From DASRBO01 sp035653595 (GTDB lineage Bacteria > Actinomycetota > Acidimicrobiia > Acidimicrobiales > JAJPHE01), in NCBI GenBank assembly GCA_035653595.1, contig DASRBO010000038.1, positions 13,761 through 77,760 on the forward strand: a stretch of 64,000 nucleotides of DNA. Reading direction: 5' to 3'. The notes beneath the pieces were generated by a model. The model did not search any database. It was not told the DNA's origin and was given only the letters and a program-made list of their open reading frames with translations. Shown piece by piece: positions 18,867 through 29,600 of the stretch. Both the position numbers and the translations under genes were made by a program. Within the stretch, counting starts at the first letter, position 1; every line of letters begins with the position of its first letter.

Positions 18867-20651
18867 ATGTCCAAGCTTGCTTCCGAGCTGCTGGTCGAGC
18901 GGCTGATCGACTGGGGGGTCGACACCATCTTCGGGCTTCCGGGGGACGGCATCAACGGGATCATGGAGGGCCTGCGCCGCCACCAGGACAGCATCCGTTT
19001 CGTGCTGGTCCACCACGAGGAAGCGGCGGCCTTCATGGCCACGGCCTACGCCAAGGCCACCGGTCGCATCGGGGTGTGCCTGGCCACCTCGGGCCCCGGT
19101 GGCATCCACCTGATGAACGGCCTCTACGACGCCAAGCTCGACCACGTGCCGGTGCTGGCCATCACCGGCATGCAGTCCACCACGCAGCTGGGCACCCAGT
19201 ACCAGCAGGAGGTCCACCTCGACAAGGTGTTCATGGACCTGTGCGTGTACAACCAGATGTTCCACGCCCCGGTGTCCATACCGGCGCTCACCGACATCGC
19301 CATCCGCACCGCCCTGTCCCAGCGGGGGGTGTCGCACCTCACCTTCCCGGTGGACATGCAGGAGGCCGACCCCGAGGACGCCGGCTACGAGGGCGGCCTC
19401 GACACCGCCCGGCCGCCCAAGATCGCCCCGGCCAAGTACACCCCGGCCCGCATCGTCCCCTCCGACCCGCCCCTCCGCCAGGCGGCCGAGGTCCTCAACG
19501 CCGGCCGCAAGGTCGTGATGCTGGTGGGGGTGGGCGCCCGCGACGCCAGGCAGGAGATCGTCAAGGCCGCCGAGCTGCTCGGCTCGCCGATCGTCAAGAC
19601 CCTGCCGGGCAAGATGGTCGTGCCCGACGACAACGACTACGTGGTGGGCGGCCTGGGCCTGCTGGGCTCGGCGCCGTCGGAGGACGCCATGGAGGAGGCC
19701 GACACCATCTTCCTCGTCGGGACCAACTTCCCCTACACCCGCTGGCTGCCGACCGACCGCAAGGCGGTGCAGATCGAGCTCGATCCGGCCCGGCTGGGCA
19801 ACCGGATCCCCCTCACCACCGGGCTGGTCGGTGAGGCGAAGGGCACCCTTGAGCTGCTGATCCCGATGCTGGAGCGCAAGGCCGACCGCTCCTTCATCGA
19901 CGAGTACCGCCAGCGCAAGGGGCGCTGGGACGCCCAGATGGCGGCGCTGGAGAACCCCAACCGCGACCCCATCCAGCCCCAGTACCTCATGAGCCTGATC
20001 GACCGCTACGCCAGCGACGACGCCATCCTCTCCTGCGACTCCGGCACCATCGCCACCTGGGCGGCGCGGCACTGGCACATCCGGGCCAACCGCGAGTTCT
20101 ACCTGTCGGGCAACCTCGCCACCATGGCCCCCGGCCTGCCCTACGCCATCAGCCACGGGCTCACCTTCCCCGGTCGCCAGAGCATCGCCTTCGTGGGCGA
20201 CGGCGGATTCGCCATGCTGATGGCCGAGTTCCACACCGCCGTGTGGCACAGGGTTCCGGTGAAGATCTGCGTGTGCAACAACGGCCTGCTGGGCCAGATC
20301 CTGTGGGAGCAGATGGCCCTCGGCTACCCCGAGCACGGCGTGCGCTTCCCCACCCACATGGACTTCGCCCCCTGGGCCGAGTCCTGCGGCGGGCGCGGCA
20401 TAAGGGTGGAGAAGCCGGGCGACCTCGAGCCGGCGGTGAAGGAGTGGCTCGCCTACGACGGGGCCGCCCTGCTCGACGTGGTGGTGAACGCCGACGAGGC
20501 GCCGCTGCCGCCCAAGATCCACTACGACGAGGCCAAGAAGTTCGCCGAGTCGTTCCTCAAGGGCACCCCCCGGCGCATCACCATCGGCTCGACCCTCGCC
20601 CGCGACAAGATCGACCAGCTCAAGGAGACGGTGCGGGCCCGTCGGCGCTGA
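18867..20651 (+). CDS. Thiamine diphosphate enzyme, pyruvate oxidase/acetolactate synthase family
   Basis: ThDP-dependent enzyme of 594 aa. The N-terminal PYR domain has FGLPGDGING and the activating glutamate within HHEEAAAFMA (residue 51 or 52); the central domain would bind FAD or another nucleotide; the C-terminal PP domain has GDGGFAML (about residue 444) and the downstream CNNG that completes the ThDP/Mg motif. This is the plan of POX/ALS enzymes. Length and the KTLPGK... FPYTRW segments fit quinone-type pyruvate dehydrogenases or related thiamine enzymes rather than a biosynthetic acetolactate synthase; no ilvN-type small subunit is adjacent. The start is secure: GGGAAGGAG precedes the ATG. 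Exact reaction not proven. Confidence 0.85.
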   Translation: MSKLASELLVERLIDWGVDTIFGLPGDGINGIMEGLRRHQDSIRFVLVHHEEAAAFMATAYAKATGRIGVCLATSGPGGIHLMNGLYDAKLDHVPVLAITGMQSTTQLGTQYQQEVHLDKVFMDLCVYNQMFHAPVSIPALTDIAIRTALSQRGVSHLTFPVDMQEADPEDAGYEGGLDTARPPKIAPAKYTPARIVPSDPPLRQAAEVLNAGRKVVMLVGVGARDARQEIVKAAELLGSPIVKTLPGKMVVPDDNDYVVGGLGLLGSAPSEDAMEEADTIFLVGTNFPYTRWLPTDRKAVQIELDPARLGNRIPLTTGLVGEAKGTLELLIPMLERKADRSFIDEYRQRKGRWDAQMAALENPNRDPIQPQYLMSLIDRYASDDAILSCDSGTIATWAARHWHIRANREFYLSGNLATMAPGLPYAISHGLTFPGRQSIAFVGDGGFAMLMAEFHTAVWHRVPVKICVCNNGLLGQILWEQMALGYPEHGVRFPTHMDFAPWAESCGGRGIRVEKPGDLEPAVKEWLAYDGAALLDVVVNADEAPLPPKIHYDEAKKFAESFLKGTPRRITIGSTLARDKIDQLKETVRARRR

Positions 20652-20782
20652 GCCGGGCGCCCCACCAAAACAGCAGCCGACGGCGCCGGCGGTCATCGAC
20701 GGTCATCGACGATGCCGGCTCCGGGCACGAGGTCCGGCGTCCCGCTTGGTCGGCGCAGCGGCGGCGGAACTACCGTCGGCCC

Positions 20783-21184
20783 GTGACCGAGCGCAAGCCC
20801 GCCGGGGTGAGCTGGGGGTCCTGGATCGACCGCCAGATCGAGAAGGCCAGGCAGCGGGGGGACTTCGACGACCTGCCCGGTTCCGGGCGGCCCATCGCCG
20901 ATCTCGACCAGCCCCATGACGAGATGTGGTGGGTCAAGCGCAAGCTCAGGGACGAGGGCGTCTCGTTCCTCCCGCCCACCCTCGCCATCCGCAAGGACCT
21001 GCAGGACACCCTGGCCCGGCTGGGGTCGATCGCCACCGAGGCGGAGGCGCGCCGGGCCCTCGAGGAGCTCAACACCCGCATCCGCAAGGTGAACCGCACC
21101 GCGACCGACGGACCGCCGTCGTCGACCATGCCGGTCGACGTCGAGGCGGTGCTGGCCGACTGGAGGGCCGGGCCCGACAGGTAG
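20783..21184 (+). CDS. DUF1992 (DnaJC28-like domain) protein
   Basis: Protein of 133 aa dominated by the DUF1992 signature: WIDRQIEKARQRGDFDDLPG followed by SGRPI and an MWWVKRKL segment. The domain is shared with the conserved part of DnaJ homologue C28; bacterial members are stand-alone, cytoplasmic and of unknown role. The GTG at 20783 is chosen because the conserved region begins within 20 residues of it. It is convergent with recD, 22 nt away. Confidence 0.85.
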   Translation: MTERKPAGVSWGSWIDRQIEKARQRGDFDDLPGSGRPIADLDQPHDEMWWVKRKLRDEGVSFLPPTLAIRKDLQDTLARLGSIATEAEARRALEELNTRIRKVNRTATDGPPSSTMPVDVEAVLADWRAGPDR

Positions 21185-21206
21185 CGCCCGGGGCCGGCCT
21201 AGGCCT

Positions 21207-23126
21207 TCACGCGTTCGGCTCCGCCCGCCACAGCCGGTCGGTTAGGCCCGACGCCCGGGCGATCCTGCGCTGCACGGCGGCGAGCACCGAGTCAGCGGTG
21301 CCCACCACGATGACCCGCCGCTGGGCCCGGGTCAGGGCGGTGTAGAGCAGCTCGCGGGTCAGGATCCTCGAGTCCGGCGCGGGCAGGAGCACCGCCACCG
21401 AGTCGAACTCGGAGCCCTGGGCCTTGTGCACGGTCATGGCGAAGACCGTCTCGAGGTCGGCGAGGCGGGACGGGCTCACCAGCGCCGGGGGCCCGGCGGC
21501 GGCGAAGGAGACGCCCACGCCGCCGTCCGGGCGGGCGACCACCACCCCGGTGTCGCCGTTGAACAGGCGCAGGCTGTAGTCGTTGGCGGTGACGATGACC
21601 GGCCGGCCCACGTACCAGGCGCCGTCGGCCCCGAAGGCCTCGTCGGACTGCGCCACCCACGACTCGACCCGCGGGTTCCACTGGCTGACCCCGGCCGGGC
21701 CCCGGCGGTGGGCACACAGGAGCCGGAAGCCCCCCAGGGCGGCGGCGGCAGCCGGGCCGTCGCCCGCCCGGGCCGCCGTCACGACGGAGGACGCCGCCGT
21801 GACCGCCGTCTCCCGCAGCGGCGCCAGCCCGGCGTCGGAGGCGGTGGCCGGGTCGGTATCAAGCCACTCGACCGCGGGGTCGCCGGCGGACAGGACCTCC
21901 AGCACCGCCGGCCCGTCGCCGGCCCGGACGGCGGCAGCCAGCCGGGCCAGCAACCCGCCGAAGCGGTAGTTGGACGACAACAGGTGGATGGCCGAAGCGA
22001 TCGGGGCGTCCGGCGTGGCCGGCGGGGCATCGGCCGGGGGCTGCGTCCCGCCGGAGGGCAGGTCCGGGGCCGGCCCCACGATGTCTCCCAGCACGGCGCC
22101 GGCTTCCACCGAGGCCAGCTGCTCGGGATCGCCCACCAGGACCAGGCGGGCGTCGGAGCGGACCGCCTCGACCAGCCTGGCCATCAGTCCGAGGGACACC
22201 ATCGAGGTCTCGTCCACCACCACCACGTCGTGGGGCAGGCGGTTGTGCCGGTGGTGGCGGAAGCGGCTGGCGTTGCCAGGGTGGGTGCCCAGCAGGCGGT
22301 GCAACGTCGAGGCCCGCGAGGCCGCCACGGCGGCGGCGATCGCCGGGGCGACGTCCATCCGCCCCGCCTCTTCCCGCACCGCCTCCTCCATGCGGTTGGC
22401 CGCCTTGCCCGTGGGCGCGGCCAGGGCCACCAGCGGCGGGCGCCATCCGGCGGCGGCCGCCTGCTCGTGGAGCAGGGCGATCACCCGCGCCACCGTGGTC
22501 GTCTTGCCTGTGCCCGGGCCGCCGGCGATGACGCTGAAGCGGTGGCCAATGGCGGCGGCGGCCGCCTCCCGCTGGTCCGAGCTCCCCTCGCCCGGAAAGA
22601 GCCGGCCCAGCCCGTCGGCCAGCACGTCCTGCTCGAACGGGGGCGCTCCGGCGGAGGCCCGCCGGCCCAGCTCGTCGGCGACCTCGCCCTCGTCGCGCCA
22701 GTAGCGGTCGAGATACAACGCCTGGCCGACCAGGCGCAGGGGCCGGTCGTCCGGACCGTCGGCGCCCACCGCCACCAGCGGGCTGGCGGCCAGGGCGGCG
22801 CACCACCCGGCGGTGGCCGGCCACGGTAGGGCGTCGACGTCGACGGCGTCCTCCACGTCCACCGCTGCGGTGTCGCGCACCAGGCCGAGCTCCACCCGGA
22901 CGTGGCCGACCCGGGGCGCCCGCACGGCGAAGGCGACGCCGAGCAGCACCTCCTCGCTGTCCTCGCCGACCAGCCGGGCCAGCCGCAGGGCCACGTGCAC
23001 GTCGGCGGGGGCCAGGATGCCGGCCCGGTTGAACGCTCCCAGGAGGCCGCTGCCGTCGAGATCCTGCACGTAGGCGGCGTCCCGGTCCCAACCGGCGCCG
23101 GCCGGGCTGGTGTCGGTCGCGGTCAC
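21207..23126 (-). CDS. recD: Exodeoxyribonuclease V alpha subunit
   Basis: 5'-3' SF1B helicase subunit of the RecBCD complex that processes double-strand breaks for recombination and degrades foreign linear DNA. Walker A is GGPGTGKTT (residues 202-210); DETSMV is the Walker B segment, and the late YTALTRAQRRV is motif VI. The length of 639 aa is normal. The GTG start overlaps the recB stop by 4 nt (GTGA), so its translation is probably coupled. The gene order recC-recB-recD is common in actinomycetes. Confidence 0.93.
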   Translation of the reverse strand: MTATDTSPAGAGWDRDAAYVQDLDGSGLLGAFNRAGILAPADVHVALRLARLVGEDSEEVLLGVAFAVRAPRVGHVRVELGLVRDTAAVDVEDAVDVDALPWPATAGWCAALAASPLVAVGADGPDDRPLRLVGQALYLDRYWRDEGEVADELGRRASAGAPPFEQDVLADGLGRLFPGEGSSDQREAAAAAIGHRFSVIAGGPGTGKTTTVARVIALLHEQAAAAGWRPPLVALAAPTGKAANRMEEAVREEAGRMDVAPAIAAAVAASRASTLHRLLGTHPGNASRFRHHRHNRLPHDVVVVDETSMVSLGLMARLVEAVRSDARLVLVGDPEQLASVEAGAVLGDIVGPAPDLPSGGTQPPADAPPATPDAPIASAIHLLSSNYRFGGLLARLAAAVRAGDGPAVLEVLSAGDPAVEWLDTDPATASDAGLAPLRETAVTAASSVVTAARAGDGPAAAAALGGFRLLCAHRRGPAGVSQWNPRVESWVAQSDEAFGADGAWYVGRPVIVTANDYSLRLFNGDTGVVVARPDGGVGVSFAAAGPPALVSPSRLADLETVFAMTVHKAQGSEFDSVAVLLPAPDSRILTRELLYTALTRAQRRVIVVGTADSVLAAVQRRIARASGLTDRLWRAEPNA

Positions 23127-26100
23127 GCCGCCACCGAGCCCCGGTGGAGCAGGTCCGACAGCTCCACCACCATCGCCGCCGGCGGCCGCCAGGCGAACAC
23201 GCCGAAGGGCTGGCCGTCGGCCACCGGCGTGTCCGGTCCGGCCATGCCCCGCAGGAACAGGTAGAGCACCCCGCCCAGGTGCACCTCGGGGTCGTAGTCG
23301 CCCACCCGCCAGCGCAGGTAGCGGTGCAGTGCCACCGTGTACAGGAGGGCCTGCAGTGGATAGTGGGCCCGCTGCATCTCGACCGCCACCGCCTCGGGCC
23401 GGTAGTGCCAGGAGGTGAGGGGCTGGCCCCCGTCGACCAGCCGGTTGGTCTTGTAGTCCGCCACCAGCCAGCGGGGGGGACGGCCGGGGCCGGCCGGCAG
23501 CCGCAGCACCAGATCGAGGCTGCCGTTGAGGTAGCCGCGCAGGTGGCTGGCAAGCACCGGGTCCGCCAGCCGGGCCGCATACCCCTCCAGCGGCGAGCCG
23601 GCCGGGGTGTGGCGGGCGAACAGGGCGGCCAGGTCGCCCATCAGGATCTGCCCGGCCGGGTCGTCGCCCCCGGCCAGCGGGAGCTCGAAGGCGAGCTCGT
23701 CGAGCCGGTCCGCCCGGCCCAGGCCGGCCAGGCTGCGGTGGTCGGCGAGAGGGCCGAGGGGGGTGCGCAGGGCCGCGACCAGCCCGGCCTGCAGGCGGAG
23801 GCGCTCACCGATGTCGGCCGGCCCGTGGCGCAGCTCGGAGCCAACCGCCGCCTCGACCTCGGCGTCGAGATCGGTTGCGGCGAAGTCCACCCGCTCCAGC
23901 ACCCGGTGCACGAAGGTCCCCACCTCCGGCCCGGCCGGGGTCTCGCCCAGTGGGAGCGGCCGCTGGCGCGCCTCGGCGTCGGAGCCCCGGCCCGTAGCGG
24001 GGGCGGGGGCGCCACTCGGGGCGCCCGGCCCGGACGGAGCGGCAGGAGCGGCCGCCGCCGGCGTCCCTGGGCCCGGGGATGGCGGCGCCGGCTCGTCGAG
24101 CAGGCCGGGGTCCTCGGGCTCGCTTCCCACCGCCTCGTCGTGGGCGGCGGTGGTGATGGCGGTGTAGGAGGTCCTCCGCCAGGCCAGGTCGAGGGGGCGG
24201 TCGAAGGCGGCGGTGGCGAGCGCCACTCCCCCCTGGCCCAGCCCGGCGGCGCCGCCATCCCCCTCGGGCGGTGAGAGATCCGCCTCGGCCTCGCCCCGTT
24301 CGACGCCGCCGCCTCCGCGCTGGTCGCGGCCTCCGCGCACCAGGGCGAGGCCGCCGGCCCGCTCCACGCTGATCCGGCCGGGCGCGTACTGGCCAAGCTC
24401 CTCGAACCGGGCGGCCACGGCGTTGTCCGGGGGCACGAAGCGCCCCCGGGGCGGGATGGTGCCGTCGGCGCCGGCGAACATCACCAGCCGGCCGAGGGGG
24501 GAGTCCTCGCAGTCCTTGACCCTCGCCCACCACAGCACCACCTGGTGCTTCGCCCTGGTGAGGGCCACGTACAGGTGGCGCAGGTCCTCGCCCCGCGACT
24601 CGTTGAGCTCGGCCTGGTGGTGGCCGGCGTAGCCGGGCCAGTCCTTTCCGCCCACGTCGAGCTTGCGCCTGTCGTCGTCGGCCGGGTCGTGGAAGACCAC
24701 CGGGCCTCCGGCAGCCGGCGTCCAGGCGTCCCAGAGGAACGGGCAGAAGACCACCGGGAACTCGAGGCCCTTGGCCCGGTGCACGGTGAGCACCTGCACG
24801 GCGTCGGCGTCCGAGTCCAGCCGCCGGCTGCGCTCCTCGGCGTCGGAGCCGTCCTCGTCGCCCTCGCCGATGCGGCGGGCCAGCCACGCCCGCAGGGCGG
24901 GCGGGCCCAGCTGGGCCGCCGATCCCTCGGCGTGCAGGAGGTGGGCCACGTGGCCCAGGTCGGTCAGCTCCCGCTCGCCGTCGGGGCCGGACAGGAGGCG
25001 GGCGGGCAGCCCCTCGCCGGCATTGACGGCGTGGAACAGGGCCGCCACCCCCTGGCGGCGGAGCACGTCGGCCCACCGGTGCAGGCGGTCGTGCACGCTC
25101 TCCCACAACGCTTCGTCCGCCGAGGCGACCTCCTCGGCGCTCAGGCCAACGAAGGGCGTGAGGGCCACCGCCACCGCCCGCGGCCGCGAGGCAGGCTGCT
25201 CCAGCGCCTCGAGCAGCCGCAGCCAGTGGATGGCGCCGGGGGCGTCGAGGACCGAGTCGATCCCTGAGAGGACCGCCGGCACCCCCGCCGCCCGCAGCGC
25301 CCGCTGCACCACCGCCGCCTGGCTGTTCTTGCGCACCAGCACGGCCATGTCGCCGCAGGTCAGGGCGCGGCGGGACTCCTCCTCGCCGCCGGCGCTCCAG
25401 CGGACCAGCTCGGCCCCCGACGACAGGAGGCGCACCACCTCGCCGGCCAGGTCCTCGGCGACGAAGTCCACCGCCGCCGGCTTGACGATGGTGTTCTGCT
25501 TGGCCGTCATCCGCAGGCCCCGGTGGTCGGCGCTGTGCACGATGCGGGCCCGCAGCGGAGCCGCCACGGGTGCCCCCTCGAGGCCGGGCCGGCGGTGGAC
25601 GTCGGCCGCCCGCACGGTGCGGTAGGGGATGTCGGGATGGCCGAGGTGGGCGTGTCCCATCAGGGCGTCAAAGGCCCGCAGCAGGTCCTCGTCGCTGCGC
25701 CAGTTGGAGACCAGGGTGAAGCGCCGGGCCGCCATCCGGGCCGCCTCGAGGTAGGCGTACACGTCGGCGCCCCGGAAGGCGTAGACGGCCTGCTTGGGGT
25801 CGCCGATAAGCACCAGGGTTGTCGCGCCGGTGCCGAAGGCCCGCTCCACCACCTTCCACTGCACCGGGTCGGTGTCCTGGAACTCGTCCACCAGCACCAC
25901 CCGGTAGCGCTGGCGCAGCCGGGCGCAGGCCGCCTCCCCCCGCTCGGGATCCTCGAGGGTGTCGGCCAGGCGGACCAGCAGGTCGTCGTAGGTGAGGCGG
26001 TTGGCGGCCAGCAGTCGCCTCTCCACCTGCTGGCGCACGCCGTCGGCGAAGCGGCGCCTCAACCCGGCGGCGTCGTCGCCCGGCTCGGGCACCAGCTCGG

Positions 26101-26692
26101 TGGACGGGTTGGCCATGCTGGCCCGGGCGATGCGCAGGGCCTCGGCCCGCTTGAACGGCAGCTGGCGCCAGCGCAGCCACCCCCGAACGAAAAGGTCGTC
26201 GACGACCTCCTCCACCAGGTCGCTCGGATCCTCGAGCAGGGTGGCCCCCACCGCCACCGCCCCGCACACCCCGAGGCCGGCCAGCACCAGCTGGCAGAAG
26301 CCGTGGGTGGTGGTGATGGTGGCCGAGTCGAACGAGGCCAGGGCCTCGGCCAGCCGCCGGCGGCGGGCCCGGACCTCGTCGGCGTCGCCGGTGGCGAGCA
26401 GGGCCAGCACGTCGTCGCCGGCCGGCGGGGCCTCGCCCGCCTCGACCAAGCGACCGAGGGCCTCCTCGGCGCCGACCATGCGGGCCCGCACCCGGTCGCG
26501 CAGCTCGCCGGTCGCCATGCGGGTGAAGGTGACGGCCAGTATCTCCGACAGGGGCGTGCCGTCGGCCACCAGCCTGGTGGCCAGGGCGGCGATGGTGAAG
26601 GTCTTGCCCGTGCCTGCGCTGGCCTCCAGCACCGTGATGCCGGGGCCGGGCATGGGGCCGCAAACGTCGAACGGCGGCGGGGCGCCGGTCAT
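23123..26692 (-). CDS. recB: Exodeoxyribonuclease V beta subunit
   Basis: 3'-5' UvrD-type helicase and nuclease subunit of RecBCD, 1189 aa. Walker A is ASAGTGKTF (24-32), Walker B reads VDEFQDTDP, and the helicase C-terminal motifs include VHRAKGLEFPVV. The C-terminal RecB nuclease domain has GTFVHRVLE and the catalytic VADYKTNRL, so the nuclease should be active. A proline/alanine-rich linker separates helicase and nuclease. ATG overlaps the recC stop by 4 nt. Sequence upstream of this ATG in the same frame is a shadow of recC. Confidence 0.95.
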   Translation of the reverse strand: MTGAPPPFDVCGPMPGPGITVLEASAGTGKTFTIAALATRLVADGTPLSEILAVTFTRMATGELRDRVRARMVGAEEALGRLVEAGEAPPAGDDVLALLATGDADEVRARRRRLAEALASFDSATITTTHGFCQLVLAGLGVCGAVAVGATLLEDPSDLVEEVVDDLFVRGWLRWRQLPFKRAEALRIARASMANPSTELVPEPGDDAAGLRRRFADGVRQQVERRLLAANRLTYDDLLVRLADTLEDPERGEAACARLRQRYRVVLVDEFQDTDPVQWKVVERAFGTGATTLVLIGDPKQAVYAFRGADVYAYLEAARMAARRFTLVSNWRSDEDLLRAFDALMGHAHLGHPDIPYRTVRAADVHRRPGLEGAPVAAPLRARIVHSADHRGLRMTAKQNTIVKPAAVDFVAEDLAGEVVRLLSSGAELVRWSAGGEEESRRALTCGDMAVLVRKNSQAAVVQRALRAAGVPAVLSGIDSVLDAPGAIHWLRLLEALEQPASRPRAVAVALTPFVGLSAEEVASADEALWESVHDRLHRWADVLRRQGVAALFHAVNAGEGLPARLLSGPDGERELTDLGHVAHLLHAEGSAAQLGPPALRAWLARRIGEGDEDGSDAEERSRRLDSDADAVQVLTVHRAKGLEFPVVFCPFLWDAWTPAAGGPVVFHDPADDDRRKLDVGGKDWPGYAGHHQAELNESRGEDLRHLYVALTRAKHQVVLWWARVKDCEDSPLGRLVMFAGADGTIPPRGRFVPPDNAVAARFEELGQYAPGRISVERAGGLALVRGGRDQRGGGGVERGEAEADLSPPEGDGGAAGLGQGGVALATAAFDRPLDLAWRRTSYTAITTAAHDEAVGSEPEDPGLLDEPAPPSPGPGTPAAAAPAAPSGPGAPSGAPAPATGRGSDAEARQRPLPLGETPAGPEVGTFVHRVLERVDFAATDLDAEVEAAVGSELRHGPADIGERLRLQAGLVAALRTPLGPLADHRSLAGLGRADRLDELAFELPLAGGDDPAGQILMGDLAALFARHTPAGSPLEGYAARLADPVLASHLRGYLNGSLDLVLRLPAGPGRPPRWLVADYKTNRLVDGGQPLTSWHYRPEAVAVEMQRAHYPLQALLYTVALHRYLRWRVGDYDPEVHLGGVLYLFLRGMAGPDTPVADGQPFGVFAWRPPAAMVVELSDLLHRGSVAA

Positions 26693-29600
26693 CCGGCCCG
26701 CTCGTGGGCCAGCAGCGGATCCCACAGCCGGCGGGCGAGGCGGCCCAGACGGGTGCGCTCGTCCTCGGGCCAGCCCGGACCGGCCTCGTCGGGGAGGGGG
26801 GCCTCGGCGGTGAGAGACGACAGCGGGCGGGCGGGGCCCAGCACCAGCTCGTGCTCGGGATCGGAGTCCTCGCCCTTGAACCCGTCGTAGTTGGAGCGCC
26901 AGCACCGGCCGGCCTCCTCCATCGGCTCCTTGGCGCCGGCGGCGGCCTCGGCCCAGGCGGCCGAGGTGTCGCAGTACAGCGGCAGCGGCTCGCGCATCCC
27001 CCGGTCGTAGAGGTCGACCACGACGGCGAGGGCGGCCAGGGCGGAGCCGGCCCGCCGCCCGTCGTCGCCGCCGAAAGAGCCCAGCTCGGCCGAGCCCACC
27101 GCGTAGGTGCCGTCGCGGCGGCGGTGGCCCCGGCCCAGGGTGTGGGCCCCGGCCGCCAGCTCGGGCCGGCCGGCGGAGAGGGCCAGGAACCGCACCCAGG
27201 CGGCCAGCCGGTGCTTGGCCGCCAGGCGGGAGTAGACGCAGCGCAGGACGACCCCGTCGCGCACCCCCGGCACCGTGCCCACCAGCGAGCGCCCGTCGGG
27301 CAGGGTGACGTTGACCTCCAGCGACCGGGGCTCGGCCTTGGCACACGGCAGGGCCTCGAAGGCGGCCACCAGCGACTCGACGCAGGGCACGATCTCCTCC
27401 AGCACCTGGTCGGCCAGGGCGCCGGGGGGCAGCAGGCCCCGGCCCCGCTCGGCGGCCAGCGCCCGGTCGAGGGCGGCGCCGGAGAGCCGGGCCTCGAGGA
27501 TGCGGTCGCCGATGCCCCACTTCTCCAGCGGATCGGGCTCCACGGGAAGCTCGTCGTGCAGCCGGTCGACCGAGCCGTTGAGGTAGAGGCCGAGCCGCTC
27601 GCGCAGGAACGACTTGACGGGGTGCTCCACGAAGCGCACCAGCGACTCGAGCTCGATGACCGGCTGCACCCGGTCGGGCAGCCGGCCGGCCAGGAAGGGC
27701 CGGGCCGGCGCCGGCGGCCGGCTGAGGGCCAGCGCCCCGTCGAGGTTCACCGGGTCGAAGCTCCAGGGGCCGCCCCGGCCCGGCCCCTCGGGGGCGCCGA
27801 AGTTGCGGGGGTCGAAGGACTGGAGGGGGTGGCGCACCATCACGTCCTGGCGGGCCCGGCGGCCCGGCTCGGGCGACCGCACGGTGGCGTCGATGACGTC
27901 GAGGAGCTCGGCCACCGGCACCGCCGGCGGGCGCTCTTGGTTGGTGCGCTCGTCCCGTCCCGAGTAGGTGATCACCAGGTGCTCGGTGGCGGCCAGCACG
28001 GCGTCGAGCAGCAGCTGGCGGTCCTCGCTGCGCCCGTCGCGGTCGCCGACCCGGGGCTCGGCCGCCAGCAGGTCGTCCCCGTCCAGCTCCGGGTGGCGGG
28101 GGAACACCCCGTCGTCGAGGCCGAGGAGGCAGACCACCCGGTGTGGCACCGAGCGCATCGGCACCAGGGTGCAGATGGTCAGGTCGCCGGTGCGGAAGTT
28201 GGCCCGGGTGGGACGCCCCCGCAGGCGCTCGCCCAGCAGCTCGCGGGCCTCGGCCAGCGAGAGGGCCGACCCGCCGGGCCCCGCCGCCCGGCCGCTGGCG
28301 CCGGCAGTGGCCTCCCGCACCGCCTCGGCCAGCACGCGGTGCAGCTGCTCGTGCTGCCAGGCGTCAGCCGGGGCGGCGGCGGCCACGCTTTCGGTTGCCT
28401 CGGCCAGGGCCTCGGCCCAGGAGGACACCGTCTGGGCGCTCGACAGCCGGTCCAGGGCCCGCCCCAGCCTCGAGACCAGCTCGGCCAGGCGCCCGGCCAG
28501 ATCGACCTCGGTGCCGGAAACGTCGTCGTAGGGCAGCACGTCCGCGACCAGCCGTTGGCCCTCCTCGGTCATGGCCACGCCGAGCAGGAGCCGGTCCAGC
28601 CCGGCGGCCCAGGTGTTGGCGTCCACCCGCTCCAGCTGCCAGGCCGCCCGGTGCTCGGCGTCCAGCCCCCAGCGGACGCCCGTCCCCCCGACCCAGCGCT
28701 CGGCCCGGGCCAGGTCCTCCTCGTCCAGCTGGAAGCGGCGGCCGACCGGCTGGCGCGAGGCCAGGTCGAGCACCTCGGACGCCGTCACCCGGCTGTCGGC
28801 CAGCTCGAGCAGGTGGGCCGCCACCGCCAGCAGGGGGTTGGTCTGGCGCAGCGAGCGGTCGGCCAGGCGCACCCGCAGCGCCGGCGGCCCCGACGGGGCC
28901 TCGTCCGGCCCGTCGCCGCGGGCGCCGGCCCCGAAGGCGGCGTGGACCAGGGGGGCGAAGGCCTCGATGTCGGGGCACATCACGACCACGTCGCGGGGCT
29001 CGAGGCCCGGATCCGCCGCCAGCAGGTGGAGCACGGCGTCGCGCACCACCTCCACCTGGCGGGCCCGGCCGTGGCAGGCGTGCACCCGCAGGCTGTCGTC
29101 GTCGGGGGACAGGACGGGGCGGGGGTCTGCCCCATCCGCCGGCGGATGCCAGCCGGGGGGGCGGCGGTCGGCCCGGATGTCGGCCTGCAGCCGGCCGAGC
29201 AGGGTGTCGGGCCGGTCGGCCACCGGGCGGTGCTCGCCGTCGGCCACCCCGTGGGCCCGCAGCACCAGCTGCATCTCGCGGGCGTCGCGCCCCCAGGAGC
29301 GCAGCAGCGGATGCGAGGCCAGGTCGGTGGTCGGGTCGCCGGCCCGGGCCATGACCACCCGGTCCGGGTCCCGCCCGGCCACCGCGTCCCACAGGGCGGC
29401 CGAGGGGTGGAGGAGGAAGAGGTGGACGTCGCGCCGGACGGCGACCGCCTCGAGCACCCGCAGGTGGCTGGCCGGCAGCCGGGTCAGGCCGAACAGGGAC
29501 AGGCGCTCGGGGAGCTCGACCAGGCCGGGCTCGTCGGCCAGCCTGGCCCAGGCCGTCTCGAAGCGCTCGGCCGGGCTGGGGACCCCGATGCGGTCGCGCA

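Noticed and set aside
20691..20710. Tandem GGTCATCGAC repeat
   Set aside because: Only two 10-bp copies, too short and common to give significance.
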